Assembly (NCBI GenBank): GCA_018400545.1
Contig: JAGYLT010000055.1
Coordinates: forward strand, 1-10,746
DNA: 10,746 bases
Reading direction: 5' to 3'
DNA from: Bacteroidales bacterium
Lineage (GTDB): Bacteria; Bacteroidota; Bacteroidia; Bacteroidales; 4484-276
Within the stretch, counting starts at the first letter, position 1, and every line of letters starts with the position of its first letter. Below, in pieces: positions 1 to 7,496 of the stretch. The position numbers and the translations under genes are program-made. The notes under the pieces were generated by a model. It had not been told where the DNA came from and made no database searches. It saw only the letters and a program-made list of their open reading frames with translations.

Positions 1-2431
1 AAGCCAGATCTTCCTGCGGGTTATCAGAAAAAATATTTTCTTCCGGGTTATTATCTTCGAAATTTGTGATCAGGATTTCAGATTCAACAACCTCTGGCTG
101 AAATAATTCAGAAACATCCAGGGCATAAGGGCCACCGCTGATTCCGATGTCATTGATGAGCGTTCCGCAAGATGGGAAAAGTGCCTCATCGGGATTTGCA
201 CCTGGAAGATCGTTATAGGCTGTATCAGGATTTCCACTATCCACACAAATTGAATTAACGCAATCCAGGTAGTAACTCCCGAATTCAGCCCAACCGGGTG
301 AACCATTTACGAGTTCATCCACGAAATTCAGATCAAAACCTGCTGGCAAAACATCGAAATAGCAATTATACAGATCGATGGGATCCGGACCATTGTAAAT
401 AAAAGCCTTGCCGGTAGCACCCTGATTGTTTTCATAAAACAGCGTATTGAACACCTGTGTATTTTCAACATCAATGGGATTTTCGATCACTACACCACCG
501 GCATCCTGGTGTCCGGTAAGGTTACAATTTTGTACCACGAGCGTGTTTTCTAACCCAATATTCAGGTAGATAGCACCAAAATCTGCCGAGGCTTCATTCT
601 CCACAAAATTGCAATTATACAAATTCAGGTTGCTGTTTTCAGCATATATTCCACCACCAAACTGATCATTAGGTGTTCCATCAGGAATATTGGAACTAAA
701 CAGATTTCTCACGAAATCAATATCCTGGCAATTCAGCAGATAGCATCCACCGCCCGCCTGGCCATAAGTATTATTTTTGAAAATATTATCCGTAAAATTC
801 AATTCCGCCCTTTGTGATTTTTTTAATTCATTCTCAGATCCGTCAAGATAAATGCCCCCGCCATTTGGGGCCTGATTATTCTTAATTTCATTGTTTACAA
901 AAGAAATCATTGATCTTTCGGCATAAACAGCACCTCCGGATCCTGACGCCGTATTACCGGTAAACTGATTATTCTTAACCAGGGCAGAAACGGACTCTTC
1001 AACCGTGTTGCTTTCGATGCAGATGGCACCTCCATGGTCTGCACTGTTTTGATCAAAAACGTTGTTAATGATATTCATCCTGCTGCCATAAAAATCATGT
1101 ATGGCACCACCTTTTCCGCCGTCATCTGATGCTTCATTTTCTGAAAACAAATTCTGATCGATGGTGGTAATGACATTTTCATTCGGCAGAATTTTACTCA
1201 GGATTGCTGGTCCACTTGATGCGCTGTTGTTTGTAAAGGTATTTGCAAATATCACGTTATTAATTACCCTTCCGGCATAACCACTATATTCGTCTAAATT
1301 AACTACGCCCGATGTCGTGCTGTTTGAAGCGAAAGTATTCAGATTAATTTTGGCCTCGGAAACCAGCAATTCAATTCCTGAGCGGTTATAAAATCTGATT
1401 GTATTGTGCGTGATGGTGAGCACCGAATAATTAGCACGGATTGCAGTTTTTGGCGTTTGACCAGGTGTCGGAAATGGATATCCTATAAAAGAATTGTTCC
1501 AGATGAGCACATTGGAATTATCAATATTATTCTGGTTCCCAAATACCGAGATTTCACACAACCTGTTACCCTCAGGTGCCTTTGAATTACGGAAATCGTT
1601 TCCATTTACTATTAGCAGGTTTGGGGCATCACTTTGCTTTAGGTTGATTACAGAAAAAATAGTCCCATTGAAAACTGGCTCAAAAAATAGTGTTTGCACA
1701 AACTCGTTATCCTGGACAACTGCAGTGGATCCGTTATTTACCGATATGATGCCCCGAAGGTTGGTTTTATTATTTCTGAATTCACAATCGCGAATGGTAT
1801 CGGAACTGCTTCCTTCAATATAAATCAACCCCTTTTGTCCGGGTAAAATCTCATTATCGATAAAGTTACACGACGAAATCAATACACCGGTCGAATTTGC
1901 TATCCCAATACCATCGCTGTTTCCGGTAAAAGTGCAATGCTCAAAAAGTACTTCATCGGTAGCGGATATTTCAATTCCGGCTACTGCTCTTGAATCCCCT
2001 AACTTATTGCCGCCGCGGTTAATTCCAGAAAAGTTGCAATAAACGAACTTTGAAGGACAGGCGTTTGTAATATCCAGTCCCGACCAACCATCAGCCAGTA
2101 ATCCTGAAAAGGTGATGGGTGAAGCTTCTGTACCTTCAGCCAGAATTGTACCCTCGATGGATAATTTTGAATCCTGGGTTTCGAAATTAATATTAACTCC
2201 GGGCAGGATTTGAAGCACGTCATCAGAGGCTACCGTAAACACCCCTACGATGTTCGTATTTACATCAAATGTGATGGTATCGCCTGTACCACAATCCTGA
2301 GAAAAGGATGTAGCAACAAGTAGGATAAACACCAGCATGAAAAGGCCGGACCGCAATTTGTGATTTGACTTATGTTCGGACCTGGCCTGACAGCAATTGT
2401 TTTTAATAACCTGATCGTAACGATTTTTCAT
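1..2431 (-). CDS. Secreted right-handed beta-helix repeat protein, C-terminus beyond the window
   Basis: The frame is open without a stop from the ATG at 2431 down to base 1, giving 810 residues. The first 44 residues look like a signal peptide: a basic n-region, a hydrophobic core around residues 30-43 (FMLVFILLVATSF) and a probable cut before QDCG. Met32 is an alternative start but would leave a very short n-region. The rest is Asn-rich and made of short strands with recurring N-N-x-F, F-x-x-N and GGAI/GGGI motifs, typical of parallel beta-helix (pectate-lyase-like) folds. Residues from about 725 carry CVDSGNPD and later DIGISGGPY. This resembles the end of the helix in Bacteroidota proteins annotated with a choice-of-anchor Q domain. 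No catalytic residues could be assigned, so adhesin, glycan binding and polysaccharide lyase all remain possible. A C-terminal type IX secretion signal would lie outside the window. The secreted beta-helix assignment is firm; the function is unknown. Confidence 0.85.
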   Translation of the reverse strand, partial: MKNRYDQVIKNNCCQARSEHKSNHKLRSGLFMLVFILLVATSFSQDCGTGDTITFDVNTNIVGVFTVASDDVLQILPGVNINFETQDSKLSIEGTILAEGTEASPITFSGLLADGWSGLDITNACPSKFVYCNFSGINRGGNKLGDSRAVAGIEISATDEVLFEHCTFTGNSDGIGIANSTGVLISSCNFIDNEILPGQKGLIYIEGSSSDTIRDCEFRNNKTNLRGIISVNNGSTAVVQDNEFVQTLFFEPVFNGTIFSVINLKQSDAPNLLIVNGNDFRNSKAPEGNRLCEISVFGNQNNIDNSNVLIWNNSFIGYPFPTPGQTPKTAIRANYSVLTITHNTIRFYNRSGIELLVSEAKINLNTFASNSTTSGVVNLDEYSGYAGRVINNVIFANTFTNNSASSGPAILSKILPNENVITTIDQNLFSENEASDDGGKGGAIHDFYGSRMNIINNVFDQNSADHGGAICIESNTVEESVSALVKNNQFTGNTASGSGGAVYAERSMISFVNNEIKNNQAPNGGGIYLDGSENELKKSQRAELNFTDNIFKNNTYGQAGGGCYLLNCQDIDFVRNLFSSNIPDGTPNDQFGGGIYAENSNLNLYNCNFVENEASADFGAIYLNIGLENTLVVQNCNLTGHQDAGGVVIENPIDVENTQVFNTLFYENNQGATGKAFIYNGPDPIDLYNCYFDVLPAGFDLNFVDELVNGSPGWAEFGSYYLDCVNSICVDSGNPDTAYNDLPGANPDEALFPSCGTLINDIGISGGPYALDVSELFQPEVVESEILITNFEDNNPEENIFSDNPQEDLA

Positions 2432-2943
2432 AGTAAGTTGTTTATTAATGATTAAGGTGGGGATATTTACCAAAGCAATAATCGGATGCAGTATGGTTTC
2501 ATTGTTTAATTAGCCCTGATTTTTCCCCGTATTTCATCTAAAGTCCACGGTAAAACTACGCAAGTTATCCAAAAAACTAACACCCATTTGCCAATTTAGA
2601 AACCTTTTAAATTGGATTGATTTTTTGTAAAAATCAGAAACATCTGGCTTTCAACAATTAGATAAATAGTCACACCCATGGATGTTCAAATGGTGTTGAT
2701 AAATAATATTTGGATTGGTTTGAAAACATAAAAGTAATTATCCTTTCCCATTTTGTAGAATCCAAAAATTTTTTCGATGTGGTTTATTCCGTTATTTTCT
2801 ACCCGTGATTCGAGCCTTTATAGCCGGACAGATTTAAGGAAAATGAAACAGGTGACGCCCTGAAAAGCTAATTGCACCATAAAACTTAACGATATAGTGC
2901 CTATAATGAAATAAGAAAATATATAAGATTTTGTGTGATTATA
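2432..2943. other. Non-coding AT-rich intergenic region with adjacent hairpins
   Basis: These 512 bases separate the start of the beta-helix gene from the end of the lipoprotein gene, both on the minus strand. I see no plausible coding frame. The region holds two adjacent inverted repeats near 2591-2636, listed separately. I found no exact minus-strand TAnnTTTG box within about 200 bases of the beta-helix start. No intrinsic terminator with a clear T-run was seen after the lipoprotein stop. Confidence 0.6.
2591..2636. repeat. Two adjacent inverted repeats (hairpins)
   Basis: The first is CCAATTTA (2591-2598) with TAAATTGG (2608-2615). It extends inward by a G-T wobble and two A-T pairs to an 11-pair stem with a 3-base loop. 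The second is TGATTTTT (2618-2625) with AAAAATCA (2629-2636) and a 3-base loop. Only two bases separate them. Neither is followed by a clear T-run on the minus strand, so they are not obvious intrinsic terminators. They lie 160-205 bases upstream of the beta-helix gene and could be a leader structure or a binding site. Confidence 0.5.
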
Positions 2944-3372
2944 CTATTCAATCACCTGCTTCCATTCGATATAAATTGGTTGCGGGTTATCGCCTATTGT
3001 TTCCGTTTCACTATTTCCGTTTAGGTCTATAAAATCACCACCTTTGGTTATGCGTACTTCCCACTCATAGGTTATCGTCCGATTTGCAATCGGAAGCAGG
3101 GTTACATTCAATGCCACGGAATCCAGTTTTCTGTAATTGGATATGGATTCTGACCAGGGCGTTTTGGGATTCGACTTGATCCTGCGGATTTCCTCCGGTG
3201 CGAAATAGGACAACTGAAGGTCATCGTAGCCACCGAAAACACTAAACGAATAAGAAACGGAATAGGTGTCGGGCACAGGGGTTGGCCCGGGGTCATCGTT
3301 GTTTTTGTCATCACAGGCAGCAAACAGGATCGACATCAATGCTATTAACAAATATAAACCGGAATTTTTCAT
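2944..3372 (-). CDS. Small lipoprotein of unknown function
   Basis: From the ATG at 3372 the protein has 142 residues: MKNSGLYLLIALMSILFAAC followed by DDKNNDD. This is a type II signal peptide with a lipobox (FAAC) and lipidated Cys20. The acidic stretch right after the cysteine resembles the lipoprotein export signals described in Bacteroidota, so surface exposure is likely but inferred. A Pro-rich linker (PGPTPVP) follows, then about 110 residues of probable beta structure with no motif I recognise. In-frame upstream starts exist at 3393 (ATG), 3420 (ATG) and 3426 (GTG). I prefer 3372 because a minus-strand -7 box lies at 3398-3405, which would put transcription start close to 3393. The gene diverges from the EF-G-like gene. 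The lipoprotein call is firm; its role is unknown. Confidence 0.8.
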   Translation of the reverse strand: MKNSGLYLLIALMSILFAACDDKNNDDPGPTPVPDTYSVSYSFSVFGGYDDLQLSYFAPEEIRRIKSNPKTPWSESISNYRKLDSVALNVTLLPIANRTITYEWEVRITKGGDFIDLNGNSETETIGDNPQPIYIEWKQVIE

Positions 3373-3397
3373 TGGCTTTGGCTTTTCGTTCATACCG

Positions 3398-3405
3398 CAA
3401 AAATA
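3398..3405 (-). promoter_or_regulatory. Candidate -7 box for the lipoprotein gene
   Basis: Read on the minus strand the sequence is TATTTTTG, an exact match to the Bacteroidota -7 consensus TAnnTTTG. It lies 25 bases from the preferred start codon at 3372. No convincing -33 TTTG was found at the expected spacing, so the call rests on the -7 element alone. Confidence 0.4.
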
Positions 3406-3426
3406 ATCAATCTGTACCATTATCAC

Positions 3427-3460
3427 AGTTAAGTTTTTCAGGTGTAAACCTGTTTTAACT
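3427..3460. promoter_or_regulatory. Nested inverted repeat between divergent promoters
   Basis: CAGGT (3439-3443) and ACCTG (3448-3452) form a perfect dyad with a 4-base spacer. Outside it, AGTTAA (3427-3432) and TTAACT (3455-3460) are also complementary, though their distances from the inner arms are unequal (6 and 2 bases). The site lies between the two divergent -7 boxes, just upstream of the plus-strand one, where a regulator of either gene could bind. Operator function is inference. Confidence 0.3.
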
Positions 3461-3463
3461 CCA

Positions 3464-3471
3464 TATCTTTG
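3464..3471 (+). promoter_or_regulatory. Candidate -7 box for the EF-G-like GTPase gene
   Basis: TATCTTTG is an exact match to TAnnTTTG and lies 22 bases before the ATG at 3494, implying a leader of under 20 bases. GGAG at 3483-3486 is a weak ribosome-binding-like sequence. No clear -33 element is present at the usual distance. Confidence 0.5.
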
Positions 3472-3493
3472 CCGTCAAAATTGGAGCATAAAA

Positions 3494-5479
3494 ATGGCCA
3501 AAATCAGAAACATCGGGATACTTTCGCACGTGGATGCCGGGAAAACAACCATTACCGAGCAATTTCTTTTCCTGGCAGGAGCAGTAAAAAACCCCGGCGA
3601 TGTAAACAAGGGGACTACCACTTCTGACAGCCTGAAGATTGAGCAGGAACGTGGTGTTTCTGTCCGTGCTTCAGAACTGTCGTTTAAATGGAAAGATTGC
3701 CGGATAAACCTGGTGGACACCCCGGGCCACGCCGACTTTTCGGCCGAAGTGGAACGGTCGCTGCAAATTATGGACGGCGCTATTCTGGTAATTTCCGCTG
3801 TGGAAGGCCTTCAGGCTCACACCTGGGCGTTATGGGAATCGTTGAAAGAACGGAAAATTCCGGTTATCTTTTTCGTCAATAAAATCGACCGTGATGGTGC
3901 AGATGCCAGCCAGGTTATTGATTCAATTGAAAATGAATTAGATGTAAAGACATTTTGCCTCACTACGCCTTTAAGCGAAGGCTCAGTTAATGCAGGAATA
4001 AGCAATATTCTGCAAACCGGGATTATCGATACGGCAAACCACCTGGTTGAATTGTCCATGGAAAACCTCTGCGATTTGGACGAGCAAATCATGGGAAAAT
4101 ATCTTGACAGCGAACCCATATCGGCCAAAGAAATTAAAACCAAAATACCGGGCTTTCTCAAAACATTTCAAATTTTTCCTGTTTTAACCGGGGCTGCAAA
4201 AACCTGTACCGGTATTCAGGAACTTTTGGATGCAATAGTGGACTACATCCCCAAACCTCCTGCAAATTCAGATCAGCTTTCATCCCTGGTTTATAAAGTT
4301 CAGCACAACCCAAAACTGGGTAAATTGTCTTTCGTGAGGATTTTTGGTGGATATTTAAAAGTAAGGGATGAGGTAACCAATAACACGACCGGGCTAACTG
4401 AAAAAGTTGCCCAGATCAAAAAGCAGTTTACAGGCAAAATCATGGATATGAAATCGCTGGAGTCAGGAGATATAGGAATTCTGACGGGATTATCCAACAC
4501 CACAGCCGGCGATATTCTGGGATCAGCTAAAAATATACCCCGGTTTACATCCTTACAAACCCCACTGATGACGGTAAGCATACTGCCTCAGGATGACCTG
4601 GATTTTACACGGTTAGCCCACGCACTTGAAATCATGAACATGGAAGATCCGAAGCTAAACCTCATGTGGTATAAAGATGAGCGTGAATTGCATGTCAACC
4701 TGATGGGATTTGTGCAAAAAGAAATTATAACCACAGAACTGGAAGACCGTTTTGGAGTTGCAGCCACTTTTGAAGAACCCACGGTGATTTATCGTGAAAC
4801 TCCGGCAAATGCCGGCATTGGCCATGCAAGCTACACCATGCCCAAACCCTGCTGGGCAGTGGTTACGTTTTCCATCGAACCTGGCGAACCGGGATCAGGA
4901 ATTGTTTACAAGTCAGAACTTAGTTTTGATAAGATCAAACAAAAATACCAAAATGAAATTGAAGCGGCTGTTCCAAAAGCTTTGGAGCAGGGCATCAAAG
5001 GCTGGGAAGTTACCGATATAAAAATCACCCTCATCGATGGGGAAGATCATGAAATACATTCCCGTCCCGGCGACTGGAATATCGCAGTGCCGATGGCAAT
5101 TATGAACGGCCTGCAAAAATCCGGCACGGCTTTGCTGGAGCCTGTCCTGAAATTCACAATCAATGCACCTGACGAACTCCTTGGCAAGATCACCAGCGAC
5201 ATCCTTAAAATGCGCGGAACATTTGATGCTCCTTCCTTCGATAACGGTAAGGTGAAAATCACGGGTGAAGTTCCCGCAGCAACATCTCTGGATTATCATG
5301 TAAAACTGGGCATGAGTTCAGCGGGGAAAGCGCAGGCACGATTTAAATTTTTAGGATATAAACCTGTTTCGGATGAGGAGGGCATGATCAGACCTTACAA
5401 AGGCGTAAATCCGTTGGATCGCAGTCAGTGGATTTTGCATAACCGGGGCGCTTTTAAAGCGGAGGAGCGGAAAATGTAA
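3494..5479 (+). CDS. EF-G-like translational GTPase of the ribosomal protection protein type
   Basis: This 661-residue protein aligns end to end with TetM/TetO-type ribosomal protection proteins (about 640 residues), which are EF-G relatives that bind the ribosome. G-domain motifs are intact: HVDAGKTT (12-19), DTPGH (75-79), NKID (129-132) and TGAAK near residue 230. Switch I reads ERGVSV (52-57), with Ser56 where TetM and EF-G have Thr; RF3 also has Ser there. Approximate later domains are II 250-335, III 351-425, IV 426-545 and V 546-625, with a C-terminal tail of about 36 residues. In domain IV, the TetM loop YYSPVSTP aligns without gaps to DHEIHSRP (518-525), so the Tyr and Pro residues linked to tetracycline displacement are absent. 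No resistance regulator or mobile element is nearby. It is best called a translation-factor GTPase of unknown specificity. Tetracycline protection is possible but not supported by the loop. Confidence 0.9.
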   Translation: MAKIRNIGILSHVDAGKTTITEQFLFLAGAVKNPGDVNKGTTTSDSLKIEQERGVSVRASELSFKWKDCRINLVDTPGHADFSAEVERSLQIMDGAILVISAVEGLQAHTWALWESLKERKIPVIFFVNKIDRDGADASQVIDSIENELDVKTFCLTTPLSEGSVNAGISNILQTGIIDTANHLVELSMENLCDLDEQIMGKYLDSEPISAKEIKTKIPGFLKTFQIFPVLTGAAKTCTGIQELLDAIVDYIPKPPANSDQLSSLVYKVQHNPKLGKLSFVRIFGGYLKVRDEVTNNTTGLTEKVAQIKKQFTGKIMDMKSLESGDIGILTGLSNTTAGDILGSAKNIPRFTSLQTPLMTVSILPQDDLDFTRLAHALEIMNMEDPKLNLMWYKDERELHVNLMGFVQKEIITTELEDRFGVAATFEEPTVIYRETPANAGIGHASYTMPKPCWAVVTFSIEPGEPGSGIVYKSELSFDKIKQKYQNEIEAAVPKALEQGIKGWEVTDIKITLIDGEDHEIHSRPGDWNIAVPMAIMNGLQKSGTALLEPVLKFTINAPDELLGKITSDILKMRGTFDAPSFDNGKVKITGEVPAATSLDYHVKLGMSSAGKAQARFKFLGYKPVSDEEGMIRPYKGVNPLDRSQWILHNRGAFKAEERKM

Positions 5480-5538
5480 AATCAGAATCTATGTTTGTTC
5501 AAAAACATTTACATGCCCATGCCTGATTATCCTGAATA

Positions 5539-5559
5539 ATTCATCAAGAAATGATGAAT
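5539..5559. repeat. Inverted repeat downstream of the GTPase gene
   Basis: ATTCATCA (5539-5546) and TGATGAAT (5552-5559) form a perfect 8-base-pair stem with a 5-base loop, 60 bases after the GTPase stop. The stem is AT-rich and has no T-run on the plus strand, so it is at best a weak terminator or a transcript-end stabiliser. Confidence 0.35.
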
Positions 5560-5583
5560 AAACCGGCTTAAAAATCCATCAAC

Positions 5584-5621
5584 AAAAAAAATCCCGAAAC
5601 CAAAGATTCCGGGATTTCGGG
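5584..5621 (-). terminator. Intrinsic terminator of the nfn cluster
   Basis: On the minus strand CCCGAAA (5621-5615) pairs with TTTCGGG (5599-5593), and eight T residues (5591-5584) follow almost at once. An alternative stem, AATCCCG with CGGGATT (5616-5610 with 5596-5590), abuts the same T-run. It starts 19 bases after the nfnB stop codon. The opposite strand lacks a comparable T-run, so it mainly serves the minus strand. Confidence 0.8.
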
Positions 5622-5639
5622 TTCTGCTTTGCATATGTA

Positions 5640-7484
5640 TTAATTCACGCTTTCTACTTTTTTGGCATTGGATTTTTTGCTTTTTAGTTTATTCTTCCGC
5701 AGGGCGGTGAGCTTTTTGTGCATGGCGTTGGCAGCAATACGTCCGGCTCCCATTGCTTCGATCACGGTGGCCGATCCGGTAACGATGTCGCCACCGGCAT
5801 AAACGTTGGCCATGGTGGTTTCGTTGGTTTCCGGGTTCACCTCCACATATCCCCACTTATTGCGCTTCAAATGCGGAGAAGACTGGAAAATGATGGGATT
5901 GGGGCCGGTGCCGATGGCCACCACGGCCAGGTCGCACTCGATGGTGATGTCATCGGGCACGGTGAAAGTTGGCGGGGTTGTCGCACTACTGTCATCGGGC
6001 TCACCCAATTGCATGCGCAGACATTCCACGCCTTTCACAGTGTTGAAGTCGGTGCTGATGTAGCGGATGGGTGTATTCAGCAGCTTGAACTTGATGCCCT
6101 CTTCCTCGGCGTGGTGCACTTCCTCGGCGCGGGCGGGCAGCTCGTGCCGCGAGCGCCGGTAAATGATAGTAACCTCCTGTGAGCCGGTTCGGATGGCGGT
6201 GCGGGCGCAGTCCATGGCCACGTTGCCACCCCCGACCACCACTACTTTGTTGCCGCGTGGCATGGGGGTGTCGTACTCGGGGAACTTATAGGCCTTCATC
6301 AGGTTCATGCGGGTGAGGTACTCGTTCGACGAGAATACATTCCCCAGGCTTTCACCCGGAATGTTCATGAATTTTGGCAGTCCGGCGCCTACCCCAATAT
6401 ACACCGAATCGAAATGCTCCAGCAATTCATCGATGGTGAGGATATTACCAATCACGTGGTTCATTTCAAATCTTGCACCCAGGTTTTTCAGGTATTCGAT
6501 TTCAAACTGCACAATGGTTTTGGGCAGCCTGAATTCCGGGATGCCGTAAGTTAGCACACCGCCGGTTTCGTGCAGGGCTTCATAAACAGTTACATCATAT
6601 CCTTTCTGCAGCATGTCGGCAGCAAGGGTAAGGCCACCCGGCCCTGAGCCGATCACGGCAATTTTCTGGCCGGTATTTTCATTGATCATCGGCACTTTCA
6701 CCAGATCCATTTTTCGCTCATAATCCGAAACAAATCTTTCCAGCCTGCCGATGGCCACCGGTTTATCTTTAATCCCAAGAACGCACTTTTCCTCACACTG
6801 GTTTTCCTGCGGGCACACGCGTCCGCAAACGGCCGGCAGGAGGTTGGTTTCCTTGATTTTTTTGGCTGCCGCATCGAATTTCTCTTCTGCGATAAGCGAA
6901 ACAAATTTGGGAATATCCACATTCACTGGACACCCTTCCACACATTTTGGATTTTTGCATTGCAAACAGCGACCAGCCTCCAACAGGGCCAGCTCGGTGG
7001 TATAACCGTAAGGTACTTCCTGATGGTTGTGCACGCGCAGGGTTTTATCCTGTTCGGGCATATCCTGCCGCGGAATTTTTAATTTGATTTTACGTTCATC
7101 GGCCTTGGTCAACCCATGCCATTCGCAGCCATATTTCAGGCAAACATAAAAAGGCATCAGCTTTGAAAAGGCTGATATGATTACTCCGCCCACGGGCGAG
7201 CCACATTCGCCGCAGGGCACTTCCTTGTTGATCAGGCTTTTTTTGCATTTTGGGCACATCAGGTCATCAAGTACGGCGCCATCATCCAGTTCGATGGAAG
7301 CATCTACTTCGAAAACATCGAGGTAAGGGCTCAGGATTAATTCCATGGGTTCGCCTTGATGTATCGCATCGAAATGCAGGGTTTTTTCGCCGTGCAACTC
7401 CTGGTTGAAGCTATTGTGGCAATGCGGGCAGTAAGTGCTCAGGTACGACCTGAACTTCAGATATTTAACATCATGATCAAGCAT
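5640..7484 (-). CDS. nfnB: NfnB/SudA-type large subunit of electron-bifurcating transhydrogenase with an N-terminal cysteine module
   Basis: The 614-residue protein is a large subunit of NADH-dependent reduced ferredoxin:NADP+ oxidoreductase, often annotated as gltA, sudA or NADPH-dependent glutamate synthase. Residues from about 147 match the family. Cys173, 176, 181, 185 and Cys220, 224, 230, 234 are the iron-sulfur ligand region. GSGPGG (279-284) binds FAD. GGGNVA (418-423) with RRSR (443-446) is the NADPH site, and GGD (564-566) belongs to the C-terminal FAD motif. Usual family length is about 465 residues. The extra length is an N-terminal module with Cys19/22, 77/80, 91/94, 115/120 and His123, plus a Lys-rich tail (about 589-614). 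The small subunit gene ends 12 bases upstream, so the two are co-transcribed. A true glutamate synthase small subunit is less likely because the partner is NfnA-like and no glutamate synthase large subunit is present. Using NADH, the complex reversibly couples ferredoxin oxidation to NADP+ reduction in the cytoplasm. Confidence 0.88.
   Translation of the reverse strand: MLDHDVKYLKFRSYLSTYCPHCHNSFNQELHGEKTLHFDAIHQGEPMELILSPYLDVFEVDASIELDDGAVLDDLMCPKCKKSLINKEVPCGECGSPVGGVIISAFSKLMPFYVCLKYGCEWHGLTKADERKIKLKIPRQDMPEQDKTLRVHNHQEVPYGYTTELALLEAGRCLQCKNPKCVEGCPVNVDIPKFVSLIAEEKFDAAAKKIKETNLLPAVCGRVCPQENQCEEKCVLGIKDKPVAIGRLERFVSDYERKMDLVKVPMINENTGQKIAVIGSGPGGLTLAADMLQKGYDVTVYEALHETGGVLTYGIPEFRLPKTIVQFEIEYLKNLGARFEMNHVIGNILTIDELLEHFDSVYIGVGAGLPKFMNIPGESLGNVFSSNEYLTRMNLMKAYKFPEYDTPMPRGNKVVVVGGGNVAMDCARTAIRTGSQEVTIIYRRSRHELPARAEEVHHAEEEGIKFKLLNTPIRYISTDFNTVKGVECLRMQLGEPDDSSATTPPTFTVPDDITIECDLAVVAIGTGPNPIIFQSSPHLKRNKWGYVEVNPETNETTMANVYAGGDIVTGSATVIEAMGAGRIAANAMHKKLTALRKNKLKSKKSNAKKVESVN
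7116..7430 (-). other. Cysteine-rich module fused to the large Nfn subunit
   Basis: This covers residues 19-123 of the large Nfn subunit. The ligand pattern is C-x2-C, 54 residues, C-x2-C, 10 residues, C-x2-C, 20 residues, C-x4-C-x2-H, with LSPYLDVF between the first two pairs and GCEWHGL at the end. The same pattern occurs twice in the protein encoded at 8472-9338. Eight cysteines and a histidine suggest two metal sites, probably zinc ribbons, but the metal is inferred. Confidence 0.75.
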
Positions 7485-7496
7485 AGTATCCGGGTT

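Noticed and set aside
2630..2644. Exact 15-base match (AAAATCAGAAACATC) with 3500-3514 at the start of the GTPase gene
   Set aside because: One copy is coding, no flanking similarity exists, and a single A-rich 15-base match in 10.7 kb is plausible by chance.
3494..5479. Calling the GTPase a tetracycline resistance gene such as tetM, tetQ or tetW
   Set aside because: Overall similarity is clear, but the domain IV loop residues tied to drug displacement are replaced and there is no mobile or regulatory context. A resistance name would overstate the evidence.
5718..6182. Long open frames on the plus strand opposite the nfn genes
   Set aside because: They lie antisense to a fully supported Nfn coding sequence, have low-complexity Gly/His-rich translations and show no family motifs.
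5640..7484. Calling the large subunit glutamate synthase beta chain (gltD)
   Set aside because: The partner gene next to it is an NfnA/SudB-type subunit, not a glutamate synthase large subunit, and this pairing defines Nfn.
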